From positions 496,001-560,000 of the forward strand of contig NZ_VFOL01000001.1 of NCBI RefSeq assembly GCF_006716065.1: 64,000 nucleotides of DNA. Reading direction: 5' to 3'. Of the stretch, positions 36,446-44,558 are shown piece after piece. The notes under the pieces are model-generated. The model made no database searches and was not told the origin of the DNA. It saw only the letters and a list, made by a program, of their open reading frames with translations. Position 1 is the stretch's first letter; the number at the start of each line of letters is the position of its first letter. The DNA is from Salinispora arenicola. GTDB lineage: Bacteria > Actinomycetota > Actinomycetes > Mycobacteriales > Micromonosporaceae. A program made the translations under genes and the position numbers.

Positions 36446-38029
36446 GTGACTACCGAGACCGGGATCAACATCCACAGCACCGCGGGCAAGCTGGCGGACC
36501 TGGAGCGTCGGATCGACGAGGCGGTGCACGCCGGGTCGGCACGCGCCGTGGACAAACAGCACGCACGGGGCAAGAAGACCGCGCGGGAGCGGATCGAGCT
36601 ACTGCTCGACGCGGACTCCTTCGTCGAACTGGACGAGTTGGCCCGACACCGGTCGACCAACTTCGGACTGGCGAAGACCCGGCCCTACGGCGACGGCGTC
36701 ATCACCGGCTACGGGACCATCGACGGCCGCCAGGTGTGCGTTTTCGCGCAGGACTTCACGGTCTTCGGCGGCTCCCTCGGCGAGGTCTTCGGCGAGAAGA
36801 TCGTCAAGGTGATGGACCTGGCCATGAAGATCGGGTGTCCGGTCATCGGGATCAACGACTCCGGCGGCGCCCGCATCCAGGAGGGCGTCGCCTCGCTCGG
36901 CCTCTACGGCGAGATCTTCTTCCGCAACGTCCGGGCCAGCGGCGTGATCCCGCAGATCTCGCTCATCCTGGGCCCGTGTGCGGGTGGCGCCGTGTACTCG
37001 CCGGCGGTCACCGACTTCACCGTGATGGTCGACCAGACCTCACACATGTTCATCACCGGACCCGACGTCATCAAGACGGTCACCGGTGAAGACGTCGCCA
37101 TGGAAGAGTTGGGCGGCGCCCGTACGCACAACTCACGCAGCGGCAACGCGCACTACCTCGCCAACGACGAGGAGGACGCGATCGAGTACGTCCGGACGCT
37201 GCTGTCGTACCTGCCGTCGAACAACCTGGACGAGCCGGTCACCTACCCGGTCGACGTGGACCTCGCCACCAACGACGAGGACCGGGAGTTGGACACGCTC
37301 ATCCCCGACTCGGCGAACCAACCGTACGACATGCACCGAGTCATCGAACACGTCCTCGACGGGGGCGAGTTCCTTGAGGTACAGCCGCTGTACGCGCAGA
37401 ACCTCATCGTCGGCTACGGCCGGGTCGAGGGCCGCCCGGTCGGTGTGGTCGCCAACCAGCCGATGCACTTCGCCGGCACCCTGGACATCGCCGCCTCGGA
37501 GAAGGCCGCCCGCTTCGTGCGCACCTGCGACGCGTTCAACATTCCGGTGCTCACCTTCGTGGACGTGCCCGGCTTCCTCCCCGGCACCGGCCAGGAGTGG
37601 GAGGGCATCATCCGCCGGGGCGCGAAGCTCATCTACGCGTACGCCGAGGCCACTGTCCCGAAGGTCACCGTCATCACCCGCAAGGCGTACGGCGGGGCGT
37701 ACGACGTCATGGGCTCCAAGCACCTCGGTGCGGATCTGAACTTCGCCTGGCCGACCGCCCAGATCGCGGTGATGGGCGCTCAGGGGGCGGTCAACATCCT
37801 GCACCGGCAGGAACTGGCCGGCGCCGAGGACCCGGCGGCGCTGCGCGCCGAGCTGATCACCGAGTACGAGGACACGCTCGCCAACCCGTACATCGCCGCC
37901 GAGCGCGGATACGTCGACTCGGTCATCCCGCCGCACGAGACCCGGGCCCAGCTCGTCCGTGCCCTGCGGGTGCTGCGGACAAAGCGGGAGACCCTGCCAC
38001 CGAAGAAGCACGGCAACATCCCGCTGTAG
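36446..38029 (+). CDS. accD: Acyl-CoA carboxylase beta subunit (carboxyltransferase)
   Basis: Transfers CO2 from carboxybiotin to acetyl- or propionyl-CoA. The 527-residue product has both crotonase-type halves: [13 protein letters not shown] and [16 protein letters not shown] in the first, [24 protein letters not shown] and [18 protein letters not shown] in the second, ending in [10 protein letters not shown], the usual AccD5/PccB C-terminus. Substrate is probably acetyl/propionyl-CoA by homology. In mycobacteria and streptomycetes the epsilon subunit follows immediately; here accE is 4.3 kb away. Confidence 0.96.
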   Translation: MTTETGINIHSTAGKLADLERRIDEAVHAGSARAVDKQHARGKKTARERIELLLDADSFVELDELARHRSTNFGLAKTRPYGDGVITGYGTIDGRQVCVFAQDFTVFGGSLGEVFGEKIVKVMDLAMKIGCPVIGINDSGGARIQEGVASLGLYGEIFFRNVRASGVIPQISLILGPCAGGAVYSPAVTDFTVMVDQTSHMFITGPDVIKTVTGEDVAMEELGGARTHNSRSGNAHYLANDEEDAIEYVRTLLSYLPSNNLDEPVTYPVDVDLATNDEDRELDTLIPDSANQPYDMHRVIEHVLDGGEFLEVQPLYAQNLIVGYGRVEGRPVGVVANQPMHFAGTLDIAASEKAARFVRTCDAFNIPVLTFVDVPGFLPGTGQEWEGIIRRGAKLIYAYAEATVPKVTVITRKAYGGAYDVMGSKHLGADLNFAWPTAQIAVMGAQGAVNILHRQELAGAEDPAALRAELITEYEDTLANPYIAAERGYVDSVIPPHETRAQLVRALRVLRTKRETLPPKKHGNIPL

Positions 38030-38035
38030 CTCGAG

Positions 38036-38066
38036 GAGGCTGTCCAGTGTGTGGGGCCGCAGCCTC
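38036..38066 (+). terminator. Weak hairpin after accD
   Basis: GAGGCTG and CAGCCTC form a 7-bp stem with a long loop just after the accD stop and before the convergent membrane protein gene. The same stretch contains AGGAGG (38034-38039) 7 nt before a GTG, so it may instead be a leftover ribosome site. Confidence 0.3.
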
Positions 38067-38075
38067 GGCGCGGCT

Positions 38076-38939
38076 TCAGCACCGCGGGTTGGCGGCAACG
38101 CACATGCGGCGGGCCGCCACGTCGGCGAGGCGGACCAGTTTCGCCTCGTCGGCCATGCGCAGCACCGTCACCAGGTCACCGACCCGCAGCACGACCCGCA
38201 GATCGGGTGAGTTCGTCACTCGGTGCACATCGCCGTTCACGTGGTCGTGGACCGAGGAGACCGAGTGTCGCAGCAGCAGCGACTCGTCACCGGCGAAGTC
38301 GACCCGCGGAGTGTCCCAACGGCGCGTGGTCTCCACCAGAACCGGGCTGCCGTTGTGGTCGGCCGTCCGAACCTCCCCCCATTGGGGACAGGCGAGGATC
38401 GCCTGACGGACCTGCTCGAAGAGCCTCCTCGCGCCGTCGTCTCGGAACCGATACAGATCCTGCACGACCAGGATGTCACCGAGCTGGTCGACGCTGTCCG
38501 GCGACCGGCTCAGCAGCGTCTGCGACCGGCTCGCCCACGCCTGTGTCGCCGTGCCCGCACTACACCGACCGAGCCCGGGCCCCAGGTCGACGGTTCCGCC
38601 CGGTGCGGGCTCGTCGAGCTGGAGCTCCGTCCGGATCGCCAGGTCCGACTGCTGGACGAGCGCATCGCGCGGGACATCGGAGCGCATCGACGCGACCTGG
38701 CCGGCGGGCGACACCGATGCGCTCACCGCGGGGTCCTCCACGGCCGGCGGGTAGTTCCATGGTCGGCCGAACATCGCGATGGTGGTCGCCGACAGCGTCC
38801 CCACCAGGACCAGCCCCACCACCAGGGCGGTACGCCGGCTGCGGCGTCGGGCCCGAGCACGGATCTCCGCCGCCTCCAGCCAACGCACCTCGCACAGGTA
38901 GCGGCGCACAGGCTCGACGACGCTCATCTCGTCACGCAT
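38076..38939 (-). CDS. Membrane-anchored anti-sigma-like/sensor protein
   Basis: A 287-residue single-pass protein: cytoplasmic segment (1-36, with many Arg), membrane helix (about 38-57) and a 230-residue extracytoplasmic domain without a recognised family. The ATG at 38939 overlaps the sigma factor stop by 8 nt, so the two are translationally coupled, the usual arrangement of an ECF sigma factor and its membrane-bound partner. It lacks the HxxxCxxC zinc anti-sigma motif, so the regulatory role is inferred only from position and topology. Confidence 0.75.
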   Translation of the reverse strand: MRDEMSVVEPVRRYLCEVRWLEAAEIRARARRRSRRTALVVGLVLVGTLSATTIAMFGRPWNYPPAVEDPAVSASVSPAGQVASMRSDVPRDALVQQSDLAIRTELQLDEPAPGGTVDLGPGLGRCSAGTATQAWASRSQTLLSRSPDSVDQLGDILVVQDLYRFRDDGARRLFEQVRQAILACPQWGEVRTADHNGSPVLVETTRRWDTPRVDFAGDESLLLRHSVSSVHDHVNGDVHRVTNSPDLRVVLRVGDLVTVLRMADEAKLVRLADVAARRMCVAANPRC

Positions 38940-39432
38940 CGACAGCCTCCTCCAGGTCGACGACGGCAAGCAGCCCGGCGAGGGCGGCCCGGCCGCGGGA
39001 GAGCCGGGCTTTGACGGTGCCGACCGGGGCGTTGGTCTCCCGGGCAACTTCCACGACGGGCATCCCCACCAGGTAGTAGAGCGCGATCGCGATGCGCTGC
39101 TCCTCTGGCAGCCGACGCAGCGCGGCGACCACCGCCACCGTGTCGGGGTTCGGACCGGGCACGCTCTCGGTGGCGCCGTGCCGCAGGTAGGCCCGAGCGC
39201 GACTGCGCAGGCTGCGCCACCGACTGACCGCGATCCGGCTCGCCACCACCCGCACCCACGCCTCCGGGTCGTCGTACCCACTCACCGTCGACCAGCGTTG
39301 CCACGCCCGGATGTACGCCTCCTGCGCCGCGTCCTGGGCCTCGGCGAGATCACCGGTGAGTACGTACACGAACCCGAGCAGCCGCTGTCGGCTGCCCCGG
39401 TAGAACTCGTCGAACCCGTCGGCATCCGGCAC
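38932..39432 (-). CDS. SigE-family ECF RNA polymerase sigma factor
   Basis: A 166-residue group 4 sigma factor. Region 2 runs through FYRGSRQRLLGFVYVLTGDLAEAQDAAQEAYIRAWQ-like residues 10-46, and region 4 through LRRLPEEQRIAIALYYLVGMPVVEVARE with the HTH at VGTVKARLSRGRAAL. It belongs to the actinobacterial SigE-type subfamily. The GTG start has GGGAGG upstream. Its stop overlaps the start of the membrane-anchored partner gene, and an M50 protease gene lies 93 bp upstream on the same strand. Confidence 0.92.
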   Translation of the reverse strand: MPDADGFDEFYRGSRQRLLGFVYVLTGDLAEAQDAAQEAYIRAWQRWSTVSGYDDPEAWVRVVASRIAVSRWRSLRSRARAYLRHGATESVPGPNPDTVAVVAALRRLPEEQRIAIALYYLVGMPVVEVARETNAPVGTVKARLSRGRAALAGLLAVVDLEEAVDA

Positions 39433-39525
39433 CTGCGTTACCTCCCGTGGCGGTCGCAGGAGACACGCGCCAACTCGTGCCGCGGGTTGCCGGCCTGTCC
39501 AGATTTCTACTCCGGACGGTTCGGC

Positions 39526-40263
39526 TCAGCCGGTCAGGTCCGTCAGGATCGGGCCGGCCAGCAGAACCCCGCCGACCCCCAGCACGACCAGGTTGACCAG
39601 GGCGAACACCGTGACCCAAAAAAATGCTGAGAACGGGGTGATGCCGGCGAGTTGGTCGGCGTCGGAGGCAGGCATTCGGCCACGGGCGCGCAGCTGTTGC
39701 AGCTCGACCACCGGACGGACACCGCCGAACAGCAGAAACCACACCCCGGTGTACGCGAACGCCGCCTGCACCTGCGGTGGGGCGTACCAGGAGATGGCGA
39801 GTACGAGTCCACCGGTGACCAGCAGCGACAGCACACCGAACACGTTGCGGATCAGGACCAACATGGCCAGGAGCAGCGCCACGGCGATCCACAACAGCAG
39901 GGTGATCCGGTTCCCACCGAGAATCCCCGCGCCGACCAGCCCGACCAGCGGTGGGGCCAGGTAGCCGGCGAGCAGGGTAATCACCATGCCGGGGCCGGTG
40001 GGCCGGCCGGCGGAGAGGGTGAGCCCGGAGGTGTCCGAGTGCAGGCGGATGCCGTGCAGACGGCGGCCGGTGAGCAGGGCGGCCAGGGCGTGCCCGCCCT
40101 CGTGCGCGATCGTCACCGCGTTACGGGCGATCCGCCAGGGGCGGCGGGTGACCACCCCGACCAGCGCTCCCAGGGCGGTGAGCAGCACCAGCAGCGGCGG
40201 CGGGTCCGGTTGCGCGCCGAGCAACGTGTCACGGAGGCCGGTTAGAGCGTCGATCGACACCAT
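39526..40263 (-). CDS. M50-family membrane metalloprotease
   Basis: A 245-residue polytopic membrane protein with the zinc-binding HEGGH (His54, Glu55, His58) at the start of a helix, as in the M50B branch of intramembrane proteases, and six to seven hydrophobic helices; PVVELQQLRARGRMPASDADQL is a cytoplasmic loop. Its position next to an ECF sigma factor and a single-pass membrane partner raises the possibility of regulated intramembrane proteolysis; not proven. TAGGCT lies 8 nt before the ATG. Confidence 0.87.
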   Translation of the reverse strand: MVSIDALTGLRDTLLGAQPDPPPLLVLLTALGALVGVVTRRPWRIARNAVTIAHEGGHALAALLTGRRLHGIRLHSDTSGLTLSAGRPTGPGMVITLLAGYLAPPLVGLVGAGILGGNRITLLLWIAVALLLAMLVLIRNVFGVLSLLVTGGLVLAISWYAPPQVQAAFAYTGVWFLLFGGVRPVVELQQLRARGRMPASDADQLAGITPFSAFFWVTVFALVNLVVLGVGGVLLAGPILTDLTG

Positions 40264-40271
40264 GGGCGGGG

Positions 40272-40277
40272 AGCCTA
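40272..40277 (-). promoter_or_regulatory. Candidate -10 box for the M50 protease gene
   Basis: TAGGCT on the minus strand, 8 nt before the ATG; compatible with a leaderless or nearly leaderless transcript. Confidence 0.35.
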
Positions 40278-40302
40278 CCGGGCAGTGGACACCGCGCCGA
40301 GA

Positions 40303-42219
40303 TCAGCTGCGTACCGGCACGAACCCGGCGGCGATGAGCTGGAAGGTCGACTCGTTCGCGGCCCAGTCGGTCTCCGGGCAGTCCCAGCGGATCGCGTACC
40401 CCTTGTCGGGTGCGGTGACGAAGCCACGGTTGCGGACGTGCACCCGACGTCCTCCCTGGTTGAAGATCCACTCCCAGTCGGCGGCCTCGTCCCAGTAGTC
40501 CACCGAAACGATCTTGACGAGCTGATAACCGGCGTAGCCGGAGCGCCGCTGGGCCTCCTGGTTACGCCAGTCGGCCTCGGCATCGTCCAGCGGCGTGGTC
40601 GTCTGGTCGATGAGCAGGGCCCGTCCCTGCCCGTCGGAAAAACGGACCCGGTAGTCCTCCGGCCCCCGGCCCCACTTCCTGCGGTAGTCCAGGCGGAACC
40701 CGGGCGGCACCGGCACCGCGAACCCGGTGGCGTCCCGGTGCAGCTTCCAGCCGGTCGGCAGGGCCGCGCCCGCCGTGCCGCTCGGGGCCGGGCTGGCACT
40801 GGTCGGCGGGGTGCTCGCCGAACTCGCCGGCGTCGGGCTGACCGGAGCAGAGGTAGCCGCCGCGGTCGAGGCGGGCGCGGTGCCCGTCGCGGCAGCACGC
40901 GGAATCGCCTCGTTGTCGCCCCCGGTGAGCCGCGGCACGGCCACGGCGAGGCCGAGCAACAGCAAGGCCACCACGGCACCAATCAGCAGGTTACGGCGGG
41001 TGACGTGGCGCTTCGGACCGGTGCCGGGCGCGGCCGGTGGGGGCACGGACGATGCCGGGAGAGGCGGAGCGGCCGCCGTACCCTTCGTTTCGTCGGCCCC
41101 CGCACGCGAAACGGACCGCCCGCCGAGCTTCGCCGTCAGGTCGGCGTCCGCGCGGGCCACCGAAGGATCGACCTTCGCGGTCGGAGCGGCGTCGACTGTC
41201 ACTTTCGCCGTGGGGTCGGCTTCGGCCGGTGGCCCGACCACCGGATCGGCGGCACCGGGCGGCGGCGGAGTCGCTGCCGCGGGGTCGGACCGCTTCGGCG
41301 CCGGTCGCGGCGCGGGCAGCACCGAGGGCGCGCGCCGCTCGCGCGGACGGTTCGGCCCGGGCCGGCGCACGCCGGGCAACAGCGGGATGATCTGCGAGCG
41401 CTTGCCGCCGGCTCGGCGTAGCAACCGCTCCGCCACCTCGGCGGTGATCCGGTCGCTCGGATCCTTGCGCAGCAGGCCGTTGAGCACCGGCCGCAGTGGA
41501 CCGGCGTTCTTCGGTGGTGGCGGCGGCTCGGTTGCCAGCGCCGCGAGGGTGGCGATCGCCGAGGGCCGGGCGTACGGCGACTTGCCCTCGACCGCCGCGT
41601 ACAGGGTCGCGCCCAGCGACCAGAGATCCGCCTCGGGCCCGGCGGTGCCGTCCCGCGCCCGTTCCGGTGCGATGTACGCGGGTGAGCCGAGCACCATTCC
41701 GGTACGGGTGACGTTCGGGTCGCCCGGGACGGTGGCGAGACCGAAGTCGGTCAGCACGACCCGACCGTCGTCGCCGAGCAGCACGTTGCCGGGCTTGACG
41801 TCGCGGTGCATCACCCCGGACTTGTGCGCCGCCCGCAGCGCGGCGAGCACACCGAGGCCGATCTGCACCGCCCGGGCCGGGGAAACCGGCCCCTGCTCGG
41901 CGAGAGTGTCCTGGAGGGACTTCGACGGCACGTACTCCATCACGATCCACGGATCGCCGTCAGTGCGGAGCACGTCGAAGATGCGAACGACATTGATATG
42001 GTTGAGCCGGGCGATCGCCCGTGCCTCACGGAGCGAACGCTCCCGCATCTCGCGGCGTTCCTCGTCGGTGAGACTCGGCGGTGGAACCAGCTCCTTGATC
42101 GCCACGATTCGGTGCAGCACCTCGTCGCGCGCCTTCCACACCCGACCCATACCGCCCTGACCGTGCGGCGCGATAAGCCGGTACCGGTCAGCGACGAGGT
42201 GCGGAGGCGCGTTCGACAT
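40303..42219 (-). CDS. Transmembrane serine/threonine protein kinase
   Basis: A 638-residue PknB-type kinase. The glycine loop GQGGMGRVW (21-29), Lys42 in VAIKEL, catalytic HRDVKPGN (Asp140), DFG (Asp158) and GSPAYIAPE are all intact. A long Pro/Ala juxtamembrane linker follows, a membrane helix lies near 410-428, and the extracytoplasmic part is a Thr/Ser/Pro linker plus a C-terminal globular domain. No PASTA repeats are seen. TACCGT lies 7 nt before the ATG at 42219. Divergent from accE. Confidence 0.95.
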   Translation of the reverse strand: MSNAPPHLVADRYRLIAPHGQGGMGRVWKARDEVLHRIVAIKELVPPPSLTDEERREMRERSLREARAIARLNHINVVRIFDVLRTDGDPWIVMEYVPSKSLQDTLAEQGPVSPARAVQIGLGVLAALRAAHKSGVMHRDVKPGNVLLGDDGRVVLTDFGLATVPGDPNVTRTGMVLGSPAYIAPERARDGTAGPEADLWSLGATLYAAVEGKSPYARPSAIATLAALATEPPPPPKNAGPLRPVLNGLLRKDPSDRITAEVAERLLRRAGGKRSQIIPLLPGVRRPGPNRPRERRAPSVLPAPRPAPKRSDPAAATPPPPGAADPVVGPPAEADPTAKVTVDAAPTAKVDPSVARADADLTAKLGGRSVSRAGADETKGTAAAPPLPASSVPPPAAPGTGPKRHVTRRNLLIGAVVALLLLGLAVAVPRLTGGDNEAIPRAAATGTAPASTAAATSAPVSPTPASSASTPPTSASPAPSGTAGAALPTGWKLHRDATGFAVPVPPGFRLDYRRKWGRGPEDYRVRFSDGQGRALLIDQTTTPLDDAEADWRNQEAQRRSGYAGYQLVKIVSVDYWDEAADWEWIFNQGGRRVHVRNRGFVTAPDKGYAIRWDCPETDWAANESTFQLIAAGFVPVRS

Positions 42220-42226
42220 CACTGAA

Positions 42227-42232
42227 ACGGTA
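42227..42232 (-). promoter_or_regulatory. -10 box of a leaderless kinase transcript
   Basis: TACCGT on the minus strand, 7 nt before the kinase ATG. Confidence 0.5.
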
Positions 42233-42296
42233 CCCGGCGACGACGACGGCCACACGGGCGGCACGCCACCGCGCGGCGGAGATCCAACTCCACGCG

Positions 42297-42302
42297 TACG
42301 CT
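42297..42302 (+). promoter_or_regulatory. -10 box of a leaderless accE transcript
   Basis: TACGCT, 6 nt before the accE ATG; the gene has no ribosome site. It gives accE its own promoter, consistent with its separation from accD. Confidence 0.5.
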
Positions 42303-42308
42303 GGCACC

Positions 42309-42521
42309 ATGTCTGCCGAAGAGCCGCTGTTCCGCGTCGTTCACGGTACGCCGACCGCCGAGGAACTGGCCGCCCTCGTGGGCACGATCGTCGTTCGAAC
42401 CCGGCCAGCGACGGCGCCTGCCCCGAACCCGGTTTCCACCTGGGCTCGCAGCGCACGCCCCGCCGGCACCGGCCACACCGCCGGTCCCGGCGCCTGGCGT
42501 GCCTCCGCCCTGCCCCGTTGA
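42309..42521 (+). CDS. accE: Acyl-CoA carboxylase epsilon subunit
   Basis: A 70-residue protein with the two hallmarks of the actinobacterial epsilon subunit: an N-terminal LFRVVHGTPTAEELAALVG motif and the C-terminal AGPGAWRASALPR motif, joined by a variable Ala/Pro linker. The subunit bridges or stabilises the AccA-AccD complex. In mycobacteria and streptomycetes it sits directly between accD and maf; here a four-gene leftward block separates it from accD and a three-gene operon separates it from maf. Confidence 0.9.
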   Translation: MSAEEPLFRVVHGTPTAEELAALVGTIVVRTRPATAPAPNPVSTWARSARPAGTGHTAGPGAWRASALPR

Positions 42522-42747
42522 CAACCCACCACGGCGACACCGAGACCTACGAGCGCCTGCGCATTGCGCGGATTCTGAGCATGATGTCAACGTGAACGGA
42601 CGGATTCGTTCAACACGTGCGGATTGGTTCGCGACGAGACTATCCGACCCGATTTTTCGTCCGAAATGCACCAAGTTGGGGCTGCAACCCACACACCGCA
42701 CCCGCTACCCTCACTCATGGAAGCGGTGCGGTAACGGGTAGGGAGGG
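42522..42747. other. Upstream region of the type VII-like operon
   Basis: About 226 bp visibly poorer in GC than its surroundings. TACCCT at 42706-42711 could be a -10 box giving a short leader with the GGGAGGG ribosome site of the first gene. No gene seen. Confidence 0.4.
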
Positions 42748-43215
42748 ATGATGATCCCCGAAGAGGGGCACCCAGCAGCCCAGTTTCACAGCTTCAGCGG
42801 TATCGAGGCCGACATTCACCAGCTACGGGATTTCGCCGACAAGCTCCAGGCCGCGGTTGAGGGCGAATACGCTCCGCAACTTCCGTCCATCAAAGAGGCC
42901 ATGACCGCGCCCGTCCCCAACCCGGCTGACGCATTCATCGAGCTCTCCCACTTCCTGCGAGCACACTGGGAAGTGCAGCAGGCCACCACCGACATGATCT
43001 GGCGCTTCGGCGACACCACCGGTCACCTGGCCGCTGCGGCCGGCATCGTCGCCGACGGCTACCAGGACTCCGACGCGTTCTCGTCCGCCCGCCTGATCGA
43101 CGTGGAACGCGCACTCGCCACCTCGACCCCCACCGCTCTCACCGAGCCCACCGTTGCGCTACCGGACCCGACCGCGGCGGAGCAGACCCACTCCGGGCCG
43201 ACGGAGCAGTCATGA
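42748..43215 (+). CDS. WXG100/EspC-like type VII secretion-associated protein
   Basis: A 155-residue, mainly helical protein. The first helix (residues 16-39), a proline-containing turn, a second helical stretch with HWEV near 73-76 and a following YQDSD (Tyr105, Asp109) fit the helical-hairpin plan and the YxxxD/E signal of type VII substrates. The C-terminus is Thr/Pro-rich. Two adjacent ATG codons follow GGGAGGG; the second is better spaced. Its stop overlaps the next gene (ATGA). Identification as a substrate is inference from fold and from the mycosin two genes downstream. Confidence 0.62.
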   Translation: MMIPEEGHPAAQFHSFSGIEADIHQLRDFADKLQAAVEGEYAPQLPSIKEAMTAPVPNPADAFIELSHFLRAHWEVQQATTDMIWRFGDTTGHLAAAAGIVADGYQDSDAFSSARLIDVERALATSTPTALTEPTVALPDPTAAEQTHSGPTEQS

Positions 43216-44558
43216 ACGAACCCGGCGCCGCCGCGTCCAACGCCCTCACCAACTGGTTTCTGATGGACGTGACCACCATGTGGGTCTGCCTCAAGAACCA
43301 GGACACGACCAACCACTGGCGACACGTGACCGGCTGGCGCAAGGTCTGCGAATTGGCACAGGACCACCTGGAAAAACTGCAGGCGTACCGTCGGGGCCTA
43401 GCCGAGGCCTGGCCCCCGGAAACCAACTCGGCGGCGCGGGCCTATCTCCGGGAACTGGACAAACTGGTTGACCAGGTGCGGCAGACCCACGATGCCGCCG
43501 CCGCGAACCTCGCCGCGTTGGACGCCGCCACCAAGGCCATCGGCAGCAGCCGCGACACCCTCCGGCAGATACACGACGAATACGAAGCGAAACTCCAACA
43601 AAAGCGATCGTACGAGGCGGCGATCGCAGACCCGAAAGTGATAGTCGGCGGCCGATCCTCTTTCACGGAGCCTCCGGTGACAGAGGCCGACCTGGAACGG
43701 CTCAACGGCAGAGCGCGCGGCATCATGTTCGGGCTGAGCAGTGAACTCCAACAAGCCCAGATAGCCCTCCGGCCACCACCCATCGTACGTGCCATAGAAC
43801 CACGCCCTAATACACCTTCCGACGGGCCATCTCCCGCACCTATCATCCCGCCGATCGTTCCCGTCCCGTTGGCGCCCTCGTCGCCAACGCCGCACAGTGC
43901 TGCCCCCAAGGCGGCACCCGTACCTGCGAAACTGCGGGTAGGTCCGATACTGGGAAACACCGGCACCGCCCCGGGCCCGGCGCCGAGCAGCCCGCCTGTT
44001 CACCCCGGCACCGACACGGCGGGTCCACCCCGCACGCCGGGGTTGCCGCCGCCGCACAATCCTGGTCGCCCGGGCGGTCAGTCCGGGAGACCAGGGGCGG
44101 GCCCGCCGCGTCACGCCACCTCTCGGGGGGCCACCAGTCCTCCTCCCGCGTCGCAGCCGCCCACCTCGCGGAGGTTTCCCGCCGGAGGCGTCATCGGCGG
44201 AGCGCCTCATGCGGGTCCGCGTCAGCCCGGCTCGACAGACGGCCACCCACGCCGCCCGGTCGGCGGAGTGATCGGGGGTGGCGGTGCGGGCACCGCGCCG
44301 ACCGGCGGGGCTGGTTCGCGCCCCGGCGGTGGCAGGGGTCTGCCGGGCGGACCCACCATACCGGCCCTCGGAGTCGCACCTGGGGCACCCGTTGGTCGAT
44401 CGGGACGCCCGGCTCGCCGCGTCAACTCCGAGGACGTGCCGCGCGCCTGGAATCCCGACCACCCGTGGGAGACAGACCAGGGGGTCGACCCGGTGATCCA
44501 ACCGCCAAAGGGCGAAGGGCCGATAGATCCCGGCCCAGCCATCGGCTTCAGTAAATGA
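43212..44558 (+). CDS. PPE-like helical protein with proline/glycine-rich C-terminus
   Basis: A 448-residue protein. Residues 1-190 are helical and contain a tryptophan-bearing turn (GLAEAWPPETNSAARAYL) like that of WXG100/PPE proteins, followed by a long coiled helix. Residues 195-400 are a Pro/Gly/Ala linker with repeated GGVIGG units. The last 40 residues carry a conserved-looking HPWETDQGVDPVIQPP motif. Start and stop overlap both neighbours by ATGA. Together with the upstream gene it looks like a heterodimeric type VII substrate pair; this is inference. Confidence 0.62.
   Translation: MNEPGAAASNALTNWFLMDVTTMWVCLKNQDTTNHWRHVTGWRKVCELAQDHLEKLQAYRRGLAEAWPPETNSAARAYLRELDKLVDQVRQTHDAAAANLAALDAATKAIGSSRDTLRQIHDEYEAKLQQKRSYEAAIADPKVIVGGRSSFTEPPVTEADLERLNGRARGIMFGLSSELQQAQIALRPPPIVRAIEPRPNTPSDGPSPAPIIPPIVPVPLAPSSPTPHSAAPKAAPVPAKLRVGPILGNTGTAPGPAPSSPPVHPGTDTAGPPRTPGLPPPHNPGRPGGQSGRPGAGPPRHATSRGATSPPPASQPPTSRRFPAGGVIGGAPHAGPRQPGSTDGHPRRPVGGVIGGGGAGTAPTGGAGSRPGGGRGLPGGPTIPALGVAPGAPVGRSGRPARRVNSEDVPRAWNPDHPWETDQGVDPVIQPPKGEGPIDPGPAIGFSK

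Noticed and set aside
42309..42521. Small hypothetical protein of no meaning
   Set aside because: Initially looked like a short random frame, but the GPGAWRASALPR C-terminus identifies the carboxylase epsilon subunit, so it was kept as accE.
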